64,000 bases of DNA, taken from assembly GCF_002994745.2 (NCBI RefSeq), contig NC_037092.1:76827824-76891823 (forward strand), given 5' to 3'. The translations under genes were made by a program, and so were the position numbers. Every line of letters starts with the position of its first letter. Position 1 is the first letter of the stretch. This document shows, piece after piece, positions 23,153 through 34,804 of the stretch. The notes beneath the pieces are model-generated. The model was given only the letters and a program-made list of their open reading frames with translations. It made no database searches and was not told the origin of the DNA. The stretch is from Rosa chinensis (lineage: Eukaryota; Streptophyta; Magnoliopsida; Rosales; Rosaceae).

Positions 23153-25008
23153 ACAAGGAGAAGAGTCTAGGCTGAAGGACTATAAATATTAAGCGCTGCA
23201 TGGGAGGCAACCCATTTCAACCGAAGCTGTGGAGGAGCCATCAACGAGAGTTTGACATTTCTATCCCTTCACTTGCTTAGGTTGAATTGTACTTGTGTCT
23301 TTGTTTGTTTGTTTATTTTTCCCTTCTCTTATTTTCATAGCCCCCCATATTTAGGGTATATATACCATATATTTTTGCCTATATTGAGGACAATGTAGAT
23401 TCTAAGTGTGGGGTGGGTTTACACTTTATTTCAGAATATTTTCAGTTAAAAAATTAAAAATTAAAAATTAAAAATTAAAAAAATTCGTTGGTTTTATAGT
23501 TTTTTTGTTTGTTTGAGTCTTAGGATGCTCCTAATGTCTAGGATGAACATGTCTCTGAATTCATGGCTGAAGGTTTTCACAATCGAAATAGGACTTAATT
23601 GAATTCTGTGGTTAATCAACATTTTGATACTTGTATGAAGATTTGAGATAGGATTGTAACTTGGTTCATAAAGCATGCTAGGATTAAGTCTAATTCAATT
23701 GACCCTAAGTGAGCTGTTGAGCTAAAATACTTTCTTTTCGAGTGCTTATTGATAAATTCAGAATTTTATGGCTGTATTTGCAAAACCTCATCATTCTTTG
23801 AAAATCCAATGATCATGTGCCATAGATTTTAATGGACTAGAGAATACTAGAACTCGACTGTTGTGACTGTCAAAACTTGTATGCCATAATATGCTCTGAT
23901 CTTGGATAGGATAGAAGACATTAGGATAACCACCATAGCCAAACAAGCATAGCATGTGTCCCCAATTGTGCCCATCATGGGACTCCTTAGAATGAACCCC
24001 TTTGAGACTACGTTGAAAACCTTTGTTTCATCACCTACCATGAGCTTAGTACAGAATATCTCTACCCTTGTGCTAGGGACTTAGTAGAGCATGATATAGT
24101 GTGTAGGGGTGACGATGAAAGACAAGTGTGGGGTGGGGAAAACCTAAGAGAAAACAAGAAAAAAAATTTGCCTTAAAAAAAAAACAAGAAGAAGAAAGAA
24201 AATGAAAAATAAAGAAAGAAAAACGGCAAAAGAGAAGAAAAATTGAAAAGAAAACTCTTGAGAAATTGTTGAAGTGTGATTTTGGACTTTCATATTTGTA
24301 GAAGGCCAAAGTTGAAAATTAGGTCTTTGTCCATTTCCATGTTGGTTAGAGTGAAGGTTGGGTCCAAAACAATGATAATTGGCCTACAAAAATGGTGACA
24401 TAAGGTGGTCCATATATGCTTTGCTAGGTCTTTAGGATTTTTGTATCCTTAATCTTCATTTCGAAAACCCTAGCTTAGCCCTATTACAACCTATTTCAAG
24501 TCCTTACTTGATCCTTGAGATGGGCAGCCTTTGGTTAGTAGAGTCAGTTATGCAGTCGAGCTTATGATTTAGGTCCATTTCTGCACTTAGTCATTTCATG
24601 AGGTCTTTAAAAATTCTTCACAAAATGCTTTTATTGATGAAATATGCAAGCTGTTTGTTGCCTTACAATTTGTTCTCTTGCATATACTTGAGTGTGAAGT
24701 TTTTAAGCATAGCCATTTCTGAGAGAAAAATCAAGAGTATGCCTTGTGAGTTTGGATTGGACTTGTTCGAAACATGCTATCATTCACTGTATAACTTAAG
24801 TTCTCCATATCTTACTTAGTCATATGAGTGTCACATGTTTATTAACCATGGAATTATCTATGCGATTTTGATTAAGTGTTTAACGTGAAAGCCATGAGTT
24901 TAGAGTCTCTGAGACAACAGTTAGGGGCAGTAGAGTCATTTACTTGCTTTTTGTCGAGTCTTTGTTTTGTTTTGTATTTTTGTTTTGCTAAGGGACTAGC
25001 AAAAGCTA
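23153..25008 (+). other. Non-coding 3' internal region of the Athila-type element
   Basis: About 1.9 kb between integrase and the purine tract, where Athila elements may have an envelope-like frame. None is seen. It contains a four-unit direct repeat of aaaattaaaaatt near 23450-23480 and the phrase aagtgtggggt at three places (about 23406, 24124, 25008), an echo of the purine tract. Confidence 0.7.
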
Positions 25009-25021
25009 AGTGTGGGGTAGT
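25009..25021 (+). other. Polypurine tract
   Basis: agtgtggggtagt directly before the 3' LTR; the primer for plus-strand DNA synthesis. Confidence 0.7.
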
Positions 25022-26507
25022 TGATAGGAGCACAATGTGCGCTGATATTAATGAGTATATGTCCCATTTTAGCCTTGTTTCCCCCTTAAGTTTCGTGTTT
25101 TGAGTCATCGAGTTATTTTAAGAGTCTTGTAGAGTGTTTGGCGTGAAATAGACAAAAAACACAAAGTTCATGAAGAATCCTAGCTGGATTAGGATTCCTC
25201 ACCGTCATGCTAAATTGTGGACCATAAGAGAGAATTTATGGGAGTATTTTTCTGAAATTAAATTGTTTTAATTCCTTTTATTTTCTATAAAATAATTTAA
25301 TTTTGTGCCCTTTATTAAATCAGGTTGACCAAGCAATGAAGAAGAGAAATAAAGAGAAATACGTTTTTAGTTGGGGAATAAATAAGAGCTAGAGAAAGAC
25401 GTTTCAGCTTGAAAATTAAAGGAATTGCCCTATTATGACTGGAGTTAAGGGCATAAAGGAGACGTTTCAGTTGGGAAATTAAAAGAATTATGATGCAATC
25501 CCATCCGTCCAATGATGAAGGGTATGATCGAAAAAAGCAAACCAATGCTCCCCTATAAATAGGCAATGTCCAGAACAGAATTGGCATCACTTCCTGTCCA
25601 AAAACTATTCCAAGACTTTGCCCAATTCACTCCTCAAACTTCCATCACCTACAATACCGTGACTACCATCCATCCATCAATCTAGAAAGCTCTAAGGCAC
25701 TGAGTCAAGGACACTCCACCACCACAGTAGAGACGAGTTCATCACCTTGTTGCCAAGCCGCTGAGGAAAGCTTCAAAGTATAACTATGACTCTACTTACA
25801 ATTTTTGTTTTGGTTTTGTGTATTTGGATTTGCGAGTTATGTAATTGGAGGCATGAAATTTTCAGAATATTTTTATTAATATTTTTGAGATTTTCAGTTT
25901 ATTATTGAGTTAATTTCGAGAATTCTTTTATGATGCATGTTACAATCTTGTGCCCTTTTACGTGTTTAGGTAATTTTCAGAGTTAGGTTAATAAGTTTGC
26001 ATGCTAGAATAACGGTGAGAGTTCTTGTGTGTTTGCTTAATTTGCCAAGAGTAATTGTTATTTGTTAAGGCGTTAAGTTAAACAAGTAGCAATTAGTTCT
26101 AAAAAGTGGTAAAAACCATGTTCAATGGTTAAACGATTCTGGAAATTACGTGTTAAATTCTATGTGTAATGGTTAATTTGCACGTGTGAGTTGATTCGAG
26201 GGTTAGATAATACCACTAATTAAGAGAATTATGCTACGTGTTTTTGAAAATTAGTAGTATTGGGCTTGGTAAGGACTTTTCTTATCCAAGCCTACATTAG
26301 AACGAATCAGATAAATAGATTGATCTGTTAAGACTTTTCATTTGGGCTCTTATCTAGGCATTTAAGATGGGCACATTTTTGTAGCATGTTGATTGACCTT
26401 TTTGTGTAGGTGTACCCTACAATCCCCGGACTGAACGATCCGTCCTTATCCTATACTGACAACTACATTTTGCAGGGTTAAATTGTGAGGCTATTTTAGC
26501 CGCATCA
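25022..26507 (+). repeat. 3' LTR of the Athila-type element
   Basis: 1486 bp, TGATAGGAGC to CGCATCA. Compared with the 5' LTR it lacks ~175 bp at about 26390 (junction gttgattgacc, joined at short shared gttga/attgacc sequence) and has ~40 extra bp after 25354. Point differences from the 5' LTR are many, so the insertion is not recent. Confidence 0.92.
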
Positions 26508-26512
26508 ATTAA

Positions 26513-26832
26513 TTTGCCACTTATATGCAAAATCATTTAATATTAAGTAGACAGTGTATAATGTTCATGTCTGGAGTGAGAAGAGAGTAGGGCAAGAATC
26601 AAATTGGAAAAGGTGGCCCAAAATATGGCACAGAAAGTTTTCTTTTCTTCATTTTTTGTTTTTGTTTTTTGTTTTTATCAATGCAGTTGATTCAATTAGT
26701 GTCGGTCAAAAAATTCGACTGTATTGGTTAATAGCCACCGCTAACCATTCCTAATTAATAGAGCCAATAGGGACGGATTTGTGGGTGTGCCCATAGGTCG
26801 AAAAGCTACTAGTTAGTGTTGGCTATATATCG
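26513..26832. other. Intergenic gap between two retrotransposons
   Basis: No gene or repeat recognised in these 320 bases. Confidence 0.4.
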
Positions 26833-27291
26833 TGTTAACGTTAGAATCGAAGGCTCTACTTAGCTTTAGAGAGAGTGAGAGACATGATGTAAAGTAGTTC
26901 GTCTCCCGTTGTGTCAACTTGAAATGTTTAACTAGTGTTTCAGCCTCGTGGCCCAATAGGATTTATAAGAGTTGTAATGGGATGTTGAGTAAGTGGGAAG
27001 GAGTCTTCTTTTATAGGGAAGGGAGGCCTTTTCCTTTACATATTTTCCAATCTAGGACAAGAAGTCCCCTTTATAGTCTTCAAAGGCTATTATGGAGGCA
27101 ACTTGGCAAGGCCGGAAAGGTGGCTTCTCGGCGAGGTCTAGGCCGCTTTCGACTATCACGGCGTAACTTAGACGTCAAGCTATAAGATGCATATCATAGT
27201 TGGGTCCCACCATGGCTTGTGGGCCCACTAAGAGGGTGTTACTTATGCTTGGTCATATAACAAATCCTCTATACTAGTAGAAGTATGTCCA
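26833..27291 (-). repeat. 3' LTR (minus orientation) of the LARD-like element
   Basis: 459 bp, plus-strand TGTTAACGTT to TATGTCCA. It aligns along its whole length with 37302-38326 once the 0.5-kb insertion there is removed, including the block atggaggcaacttggcaagg. Confidence 0.75.
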
Positions 27292-27308
27292 AGTCCCCAA
27301 AACCCCCA
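27292..27308 (-). other. Polypurine-tract-like sequence of the LARD-like element
   Basis: Reads tgggggttttggggact on the minus strand immediately before the minus-strand start of the LTR. G-rich but interrupted by a T block. Confidence 0.4.
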
Positions 27309-28102
27309 AGTAAGAGTAGCTTCTTGGTTGGAAAGTTATAAACATGATGTAATCAAGCATAAGTGACATCCGGACGCCCCCAGCCCCTACAAGTCCCCGA
27401 ACTCCATAAGCAAAAAGAGATTCTTTAACCTGCAAAATAAAGATAGAAGCATGTGCATGTAGAATCACTAGTACAAAAATTGAATCAGACGACGGCTAAA
27501 AACTGTTGTCTGATACAAAGCTGACTGTCGTATATCTCGCTGCCGTCTGATAAAACATGATTTAGAGAACTGTTGTCTGAAGAACTCGGCATCCATGTGG
27601 ACAACATTAATTGTTCTGTGAATGTTACTCAGACAACAGGCAACTTAAGAATCCGTTGTGTGATTGCAATTCAGAAGTCGTTTTTGTTTATAACTGTTGT
27701 GTGACTGTTATTCCGACGACAGTATTTATTTTGTATCCATTGTGACTATTGTATACATACGACAGTTCTTTTGGCAAAAAGTGTTATGTGAAGACTAACA
27801 ATTAAATATATTTATGCGACGACAGATTGAACTTTTACCATTGTGCTATATAACATCCTGGACAATTCTTTTCATTCATCCTTGCATGTTGTCTAATTGT
27901 TACAAATTATATAAAATTAATTCAAATCCCACCATATATAAAATGAATTCAATAAATTGATTTGAAAAGGAAGTATTTCCCAAATATTCACACAAATAAC
28001 ATTTGCCTTCTCCTCCAGCTTGTTGTAATCAATATACCCAGTAGAGGAGAAAAAGGAGAAAACATAAACTAAACTAAGAACCCCAGCTTGACTTGATTGA
28101 GA

Positions 28103-28180
28103 TTACATGAACTGTATCTTTTCCCCTCCTGCACAATCTATATATGAAGCAGCTTTGTACCCAACATCCTGTGATTGAGT
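28103..28180 (-). pseudogene. Unrecognised terminal exon inside CACTA-2
   Basis: After acceptor-like ttgcatgcag the minus strand reads TQSQDVGYKAASYIDCAGGE and a few more residues to TAA, 26 codons without interruption. It resembles the last exon of a gene but I do not recognise the protein. It could belong to the same captured gene as one of the other exons or to the transposon itself. Confidence 0.35.
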
Positions 28181-28200
28181 CTGCATGCAATTTGATAATA

Positions 28201-30724
28201 TGACAGGACCCGCCCCGAATTTCACCGTGAAATCCGAGGTGGCCCTGTGGGGCCCATCTTAGGAATAGCTCTACCAAAAATTCGGTAGAGTCACCCCTAA
28301 AATGGACTATCCAAAAACCTATAAAACACACAAAACACTTCAAGCAAACCAACCTTATACTCCTGGAGCCACCCTGCTCCCAATTACCATCAACTCCACT
28401 TTCACAAAACATAAAACTCAACTTAACAATACTAATCCCAAAGGTTATCAGAGCAATACTAATACACAAGGATATAAAAAGAAAAGTAAAGGATCAAGGG
28501 ATCCTACAATGCGGAAGTAGTGACAATTATGCCTCAAATGCCATGTACGCCTGACCTCCACTAATTCGCCTGCAAACTGGGCATTTGAAACCAAATGGCC
28601 CAGGGAAAAGTAATTTAAAACACGTTAGAGTGAGTGGACAAAAAAATAAATAAACAAGATAATTTGAATAAAAGTAAAGCTTTAATACTTTCCCACATGT
28701 TCATCTTTTAAAAACCTTGATGCATGCAACGTGGATAAAACATATTTTCGCAACACAAAAATTCGTGAAAACATTCCAGGCCCGCTGGTCAAAAGAAATC
28801 GAGCTAGCCCCGCTAGTTGAAGGTATCAATCAAATATGGGGAAGAAGTTCTCACCATACAAATAAGGGAGCCTCCCAGGCTTGGGTCGGAGTGACCCACA
28901 CTCTGAAGCATCCCATACTCTGCTCTACTCACCCACGAACACATAGTAAGCAGGGAGGAGTACTAATAGGCTAGCTAGCAATAAATATGACGACCCATGT
29001 ATGGTGGGTTAAAATCATACGAAAACTGAAAATCAGTAAGGCTACCCCAAATCTCACGAGAAAAACAATGTATATCACTGACGTGGCCCCGCATGCCAAA
29101 ATATTCTCGAATTCATAAATAAATAGGCGAGGAATAATAGATGAATAAAATTCTCTCGAAAATCCCATTTTCGAAAACCTTTCAGAAATCTCAGAATCGA
29201 CAAGTGACAACAATATTTAATTCCGGAAACCACCTTGGAAAATAATTCGTCGAAAATCATTAACAAATCTAAATTCATACTTTATTCTGAAATTCGCAAT
29301 ATCCTTTTAAAACTTAGAGCCAAAATCATTTTGAAATTATAACCGAGATAAATCATGATCAAATTCAAAATCCCAAATCCCAAATCAATAAAGCAATTTA
29401 TATTCTTAAATATATAAACGTAATGATTAATTACGAAACAATATTGCATGCATCACTTAAAATCAAAAGTCCACTTACAGTACTATTTAGGCGATAACGC
29501 ATATGAGTTCCTTTGTCGAGCAGTAGCTTGATATATCGCCCTGCACAATATTATAATTTGTGAATAACAATTCTGCAATTAAATACGATTCTAATATCTT
29601 ATCCTCCTAAATCAAACTTCCAATTTCTTTTCCAATTTAACCAAAACTTCATCATTAACACCAATTCTTTAATTCAAAGTTTCTAGGGTAAAGTTGAGAG
29701 AAATCCAACGGTGGAATTCTCGAAAATCAATAACCAAACTATTGAACTTTGGAAAAAAAAAATTTCCGATTAATATCCAAACCTCCTCCAATTTCCACCA
29801 AACTTCACATACAAGCTCCACAACATTTATATATAGGATTTAATTGGGCTAAAACAGAAATTAAAAACCTACTTTACTCGCCTTCACGAGCCACCAACTA
29901 TGGCAGCGCGTGGGCCCCACGTGCCGGCAGCCACCACCTCTGATGGCCACCAAACTTTGGTAGCAGCACCTACTCAACAGACCCAACAACTTTCTCAACT
30001 GAGACAAAGTCAGAAGATGAGTAGAAGTACCTCAACAATTAAGGAGAAGATTGAACCCGATTTGTGAATAGTGACCCCAAACTTCAAACCGTCGATTCTT
30101 CCTCCACGCTTCAAATCGCTGCAAAATACTTGGGGAGCATCATCTATGTCTTAAGGCGCTTCCATAGGACTAAGGTTTGTCGTCTATGGTGGCCGGAATA
30201 GGGAGAAACCGGCGTTGACCTCAATCTGCTACAGTGACCGTCCTCCTCTTCTCGTTGTTGCACCTTCCATAGTTCAAATTAAGCTACCAAATGAACCCAG
30301 AAATGAAGAGAAGGAAGAGAGCTTTCTAATGACACCTTACGCGTCAAAATACGTCGCCAGATGGAGGAGGTATGGCTGGAAGAAGGTGAAGGGGTCGGAG
30401 AGGAAGAGAGAGGAAGAGGAAGACTCGGTAAATTTCTGAGCACAGTAACTCGGCCTTTTATAGAAAATTATCATGAACAGTAACTTTAGTATTTTGGACA
30501 TAACTTTCATATACGAACTCTAATTTTTACGTACCACATATGCACGCGCTCGGTTTAACGTCCTCTACAACTTTCATGAAGGAAATTTTCTCAAATTTTG
30601 ACCCGAATAAAAAGTCAACTTTTAGGGCCGCTAAAAGTACTGAAACGACAGTAAAAGTGAAAGTAAAGATCGTTTACCGTCCAAATGACTAGTAAACCGA
30701 TGAATTCAGGTTCGGGACGTTACA
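28201..30724 (-). mobile_element. Tekay/Del-like solo LTR inserted in CACTA-2
   Basis: 2524 bp from TGACAGGACC to GACGTTACA, flanked by the exact 5-bp duplication TAATA (28196-28200 and 30725-30729). On the minus strand it starts TGTAACGTCCCGAACC, characteristic of long LTRs of the Tekay/Del group of chromovirus-type gypsy elements, and has a TATA box ctataaaagg (30463-30454). No primer site, coding region or second LTR accompanies it. Apparent frames inside (such as those near 28.1-28.5 and 30.2-30.4 kb) are LTR sequence, not genes. Confidence 0.75.
30454..30463 (-). promoter_or_regulatory. TATA box of the Tekay-like LTR
   Basis: ctataaaagg on the minus strand, about 260 bases into the LTR in its own direction. 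Confidence 0.6.
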
Positions 30725-32249
30725 TAATATCAATCAATTTTAGCACCAGCTTAATTACACATGATCGCACAAATTCAGTACTTACTTTTTAGAACTGAAA
30801 GTAAGTAAAGAAGGAAGGACAATGTACTAGAAAATAATCATTGAGAACAAATTCTCCAGACCAAAATTATTGAGAAACAAGGATAATATCATTTAGACAA
30901 AAGCACACTCAAAATTACCACAAGCTAAACAGAGCAATTGAATAAGAAATACTCATACAGCCAACACAAATTTATTTGCATAAAGAAGTTTTATAATCAA
31001 GGAAGGATGAAGGCATTTCAATATGATGTTGCATTCCTAGTTAAAGCATATGTACTGGAGTTTTTCATATGCAGCACATCTTGAGTGTGTGTGTATATGG
31101 GTAGCTAGGAGGTTCTACACTCACGGAAGAACAGATTCACATCCTAGTTGAAGGTTATATCATGAGAATATAAGATGACCACAAAATTCCAACACAGAAA
31201 CAAGCACGCATAGAATAAAGAGTAGTATTCTGATCCTAAGCATATATATACGTAAACACAAACACCTATATTATGCTACATATATACATGATACATATAT
31301 ATGTTATATATGTTTTTTAGAGAGCAGAGAACTAATAAAGAGTAGTAAACCCAGTAAATGTTCAAGCAGTTAAATGAAAGTTTCAAAACACACCTCCCAT
31401 ATATGGTGAACATGAATTATCAGATTAAAAGATCCTATGTAGTTCAAGTTCATATTCAATTAACTGAAGTTTATATTCAATTTTTATAGATTTCAGCTAC
31501 CAATAAATGCATAACAATGAGCAACTGAAATACAATACAAGTTTGAATTTACCCTTCTCAAAGCACATGGACCTATTGAAGCATTTAGTTAATCATTGCT
31601 CCTACTTGCTCTTCATAATATGCATCTCCTATTGTCAACAACCTTAAGCTTTCAAACTGAAAATTTATCATCAGAAAAACATCCAATTAATTTCAAGTCA
31701 AAACTCGATTATTTCATAAGTAATTTATGTAACCATTAATTAAGCAAGTCAAGACATATAGCAAGAAGTTGTCAACACATAATATAAAAGAAAATATAGC
31801 AAGAAGTTATCAACACATAAAATAAAAGAAAATGATATTTTGTGATACATGTACATTGTCACATTAGATAATTCACATTTTGACTAACACGCATAGCAAA
31901 CCAAAGACACAAGGCACCCACAAAACTTCTATTTTTCTGCTGTCAAAAATTAAGTCCAAAATGTCTATATTTCCCTGCCAATACCATCGAACATATATAT
32001 AGAAGACTATATATATGGAACTCACAGTTTTGTCCAACTTGCCTACTTTAATAAACCTAAGATAAACTTATACCATAAACTTATAAATTTCCATTTCAAA
32101 ATTCAACAAGATGACTATGACTTCCAAAAGGAAAAAAAAAAATCATATTGGCAAGCACCACTTAAAACAATAATCACCCACTTCAGTACCATCATAGAAG
32201 AGTGGAAAAGGCTCTGCAAACTATAAGTAAAATCTTCCAGAATCAGTAC
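30725..32249. other. CACTA-2 interior, mostly unassigned
   Basis: AT-rich, intron-like. Near 31560-31665 a minus-strand stretch after an acceptor-like ttttcag reads FESLRLLTIGDAYYEEQ to a stop and may be another exon fragment, not recognised. A 27-base phrase starting agcaagaagttgtcaacac is repeated at about 31760 and 31799. Confidence 0.35.
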
Positions 32250-32336
32250 CTTGATGGCTAATGCTTTGTCAAAGCTTTGAATGGCACTATTAGGTTCCCC
32301 AAAGTTTAACTAAGCTCTGCCAAGGGTAACCCATGC
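32250..32336 (-). pseudogene. Captured exon of a TPR protein (TTC33-like)
   Basis: An 87-base minus-strand block lies between acceptor gttcag and donor gtactg and contains 29 codons: AWVTLGRA, a TAG stop, LNFGEPNSAIQ, then SFDKALAIK. This is the tetratricopeptide pattern (W-LG-A--FG, A---FDKAL-I), and closely follows the plant homologue of tetratricopeptide repeat protein 33. The TAG is one base from CAG, the glutamine expected there. Exon borders are preserved, so it was taken up as genomic DNA with introns, not as a processed copy. Non-functional. Confidence 0.65.
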
Positions 32337-33335
32337 CTGAACAGATGTGAAGAAAGAAAAGATCACTTGGATTTGCATATGAAATCCTTCACCATTATAC
32401 TGCAATACAAGGATAATGGACTAGACTATTTAGCAATCAAAGGCTACTTTAACATAAATTTAGTATGTGAAAATGCAAGAAACAAAGGAACAACAGTAAG
32501 AACACATGTTCTCAATTGTGTTCTTGATCAAGACCATTTCAATTTACTTTCCAATTGCAAATAGAGTCATTTGCTGATCTCAAAGATACACTCATACCCC
32601 TGACCATCAGTTAATTCAAAAAATCTATATGCACAGACACATGTTTCCTTCATTGAGGAAAAACAATCCAAAACCAAGCATGACAATAGTAAACTGTGTA
32701 GAATATCTGAATATCGGCATTTCAGAGAATATAAGACTTCCAAGAACAATGGCAATATAAATTTGCTTATCTGTCCGTTCCAGCTTTCTGAATTTAGGAT
32801 TGCATGACGTGTAGCATACATAGCTATGAAACCTGCAACATGAAGTCCAGTTTAAGATGAAAGCTATATATTGAATAAGATGAACCTCTCCCCCATACAT
32901 TTTACTCACATTGTGACCATTTCTCGATACTAATATTTACTCAATTCCATCGTAGATAAGTAGAAACTCTCTATAGGAACCATTTCCCCCAACACAAACA
33001 GAAACAACCAATCCAGTAACTTAGTTAAGTAACACACTACTTATACTAAATAAACCAAAAAAATCCAGACAAAGATCACAAAAGGTTCCAACATCTTCTC
33101 AAACAACTTTAGTGCACTTGTTTACTCATCTTATTCAACAAGATATAAACTTTACCCCATCATCAGTAACCCAACCTAAATTAAACAAACAAAACCTAAA
33201 ATTCGCCTTAATTGAGAACCAAGTACCAATCAAAACAAACCCCAAAACAGTCGAATTGAAATTTCTAGAACCAATTACTAGGGTTAGCGTTAAGGATTCA
33301 AAAAATTGAACTTTCAATTAGAAATAGAAGTGCAC
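32337..33335. other. CACTA-2 interior, intron-like sequence
   Basis: AT-rich. A minus-strand frame around 32625-32909 contains a hydrophobic stretch (IYIAIVLGSLIFSEMPIF) that may derive from a membrane-protein exon, but I cannot identify it. Confidence 0.3.
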
Positions 33336-33480
33336 CTCTAGAATTGAGCTTTATCTGTTGGGCCTCTAGTCGATTGAGATTATGGGTCTTCTGGCAGACC
33401 TGGAGCTGGAGTTCATGAAGGTCTTGGAGATAGTATGTTCGAAGCCCCTCGCCGCGTTTGGAGGGGGTTTGTTAGCGGTG
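33336..33480 (-). pseudogene. RPT6: Captured first-exon fragment of 26S proteasome ATPase RPT6
   Basis: On the minus strand the frame reads KRGEGLRTYYLQDLHELQLQ then VCQKTHNLNRLEAQQIKLNSR, ending at a gt donor (33335). This is the N-terminal coiled-coil of RPT6 (regulatory subunit 8), an AAA-ATPase of the 19S proteasome cap; HELQLQ-RQKTHNLNRLEAQ is highly conserved. A TAA lies upstream in frame (at about 33472) and the start codon is not recognisable, so the copy is dead. The AAA module is absent. It sits about 860 bases from the CACTA-2 right end and on the opposite strand. Confidence 0.75.
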
Positions 33481-33654
33481 AGATTGTTGGATTTGATGTT
33501 AGCATGAGTGCGGTCGGAGTAGAGCTCAGAGTTGTTAGGGTCGTGGCGATAGCCTGAGTGTAGAGGTTAACGGCGAGCTAAAAGTGGTCATCGATGAAGG
33601 GCTTTGCTATTTCCCAGATCGAATAACCTATTAAGTTCTAGTATGGGTTTGTCA

Positions 33655-33682
<28 letters not shown>
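33655..33682. repeat. (GA)n microsatellite
   Basis: About 14 AG dinucleotides, close to the 5' side of the RPT6-like fragment. Confidence 0.95.
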
Positions 33683-33685
<3 letters not shown>

Positions 33686-34804
33686 TCTTTGGGTTTGTCG
33701 AAGAGAGAGAGGGAGAGAGGTCGGGGTTTCTCAAAGAGGGAGAGCTTTGTCGAAGAACAGATACAGTCGGGGTTGCCAGTGATTGCCCGAGTGTTGAGAA
33801 CGAGGGTTTATGTCGACAGTGTCGATATGTTTTGTTATTTTTTTTTTATCAAGTGCATTGACTTGGACAAGTGCTATAAGGATTCACAAGGACAAGCCTG
33901 GCCTTATAATTTCAACAAGCCCTACAAGGACTCACACAATAGTATTTCATAGCAATGTGGTATGAATGCATCAGTTAAATTTGATTTCCCTCCTTAAGGA
34001 GTGAGAGAAAAATGATGGTGGGAAATCTCCCTCCTTTCTGTCAAACCTACTGATTAGACCACAGTTTTATTATCTTTAGACATATGATCAACATGTGTTG
34101 GGGGAAATTTAGGATTTGAGATAGCGTTTGGCACCGCTGACATGGTGGGAAACTTGGCGCTCAATTTTTTTTTTGCATTACACAACAGTTTTTATCTTAA
34201 GTGCCTTCTGAAGTAATTCCTATGTCCCTATCAGACGATGGCTCTTAAAAAAACGACGTCTGGAAAAAAAAATTAATCACACGACAGGTAATTGCATAGC
34301 GTCGTCTGAGAGGTGTCGTCTGATTCAATTTTTGTAGTAGTGAATGCTTATCGTATTGGGCAACGTATGTGAGTTGCACTGATATGCATTTGCATGTATG
34401 AATGTACGAAGTGCACGATACATGATGATGTATATATGTGAATGGTGCCGAGTATGATATGTTATTACATATAAGCTCGAGAACGCACATGGTTGTTTGA
34501 TCATACTAAGAATGAGCATATGATCGAAGTGCATATGATGCATAAATAAGTGATATGTGCAAGAAAATGAAAGAGGTCGAGTTGACGAGGTTACGCCCAT
34601 GAGGTATAAGTTGCATGGGTGGTGTGAAGGCAAGAGTTTGTAACTCATAAACAATGAGTATGCGAACATTTGTGTTAGTGAGGCTCGTATAAATGGAACT
34701 GAAAAGAATTTGACTGTTGCAAATAACAAATGGGTAGAGGAATTCAATGTTCCATTAATGTGTATTATGCCAAGGAGACATGAGTGTAAAGTTAGGGAAT
34801 TAAT

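Larger units (their letters stand above)
14826..26507 (+). mobile_element. Athila-type Ty3/gypsy LTR retrotransposon, full length but decayed
   Basis: Two direct LTRs, a tRNA-Asp-type primer site, gag with a zinc knuckle, aspartic protease, reverse transcriptase, RNase H and integrase in that order, and a purine tract before the 3' LTR. The 5-bp target-site duplication ATTAA lies at 14821-14825 and 26508-26512. Domain order (integrase last) is Ty3/gypsy. The DLGASINVMP protease, primer type, ~1.6-kb LTRs and lack of a chromodomain fit the Athila/Tat side of the family. It cannot encode a working polyprotein: stops and frameshifts interrupt every domain. No envelope-like frame was found between integrase and the 3' LTR. 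Confidence 0.93.
27466..34342 (+). mobile_element. CACTA-2: CACTA transposon carrying host gene fragments
   Basis: It begins CACTAGTACAAAAATTGA and ends TCAATTTTTGTAGTAGTG, true CACTA-type inverted ends, with the 3-bp target-site duplication AAT at 27463-27465 and 34343-34345. Subterminal motifs of the gacgac/gtcgtctga type cluster at both ends. Length is 6877 bp, of which 2524 bp is a later solo LTR. No transposase is seen, so it is non-autonomous. Inside, on the minus strand, are exon-like pieces of a TPR protein (32250-32336), of proteasome ATPase RPT6 (33336-33480) and of an unrecognised protein (28103-28180), each with splice-site-like borders. Confidence 0.88.

Noticed and set aside
23153..25008. 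Envelope-like gene expected in some Athila elements
   Set aside because: No open frame with transmembrane or coiled-coil features was found in the region.
28074..28469. 131-codon open frame on the minus strand
   Set aside because: It crosses the border of the Tekay-like LTR insertion at 28201 and is therefore an accidental join.
30215..30439. Charged open frame (Arg/Glu/Lys-rich) on the plus strand
   Set aside because: It is antisense to the transcribed part of an LTR just downstream of its TATA box; no domain.
34325..34747. 140-codon open frame on the minus strand
   Set aside because: It crosses the end of CACTA-2 into the LARD-like interior, so it cannot be an ancestral gene; composition is not protein-like.
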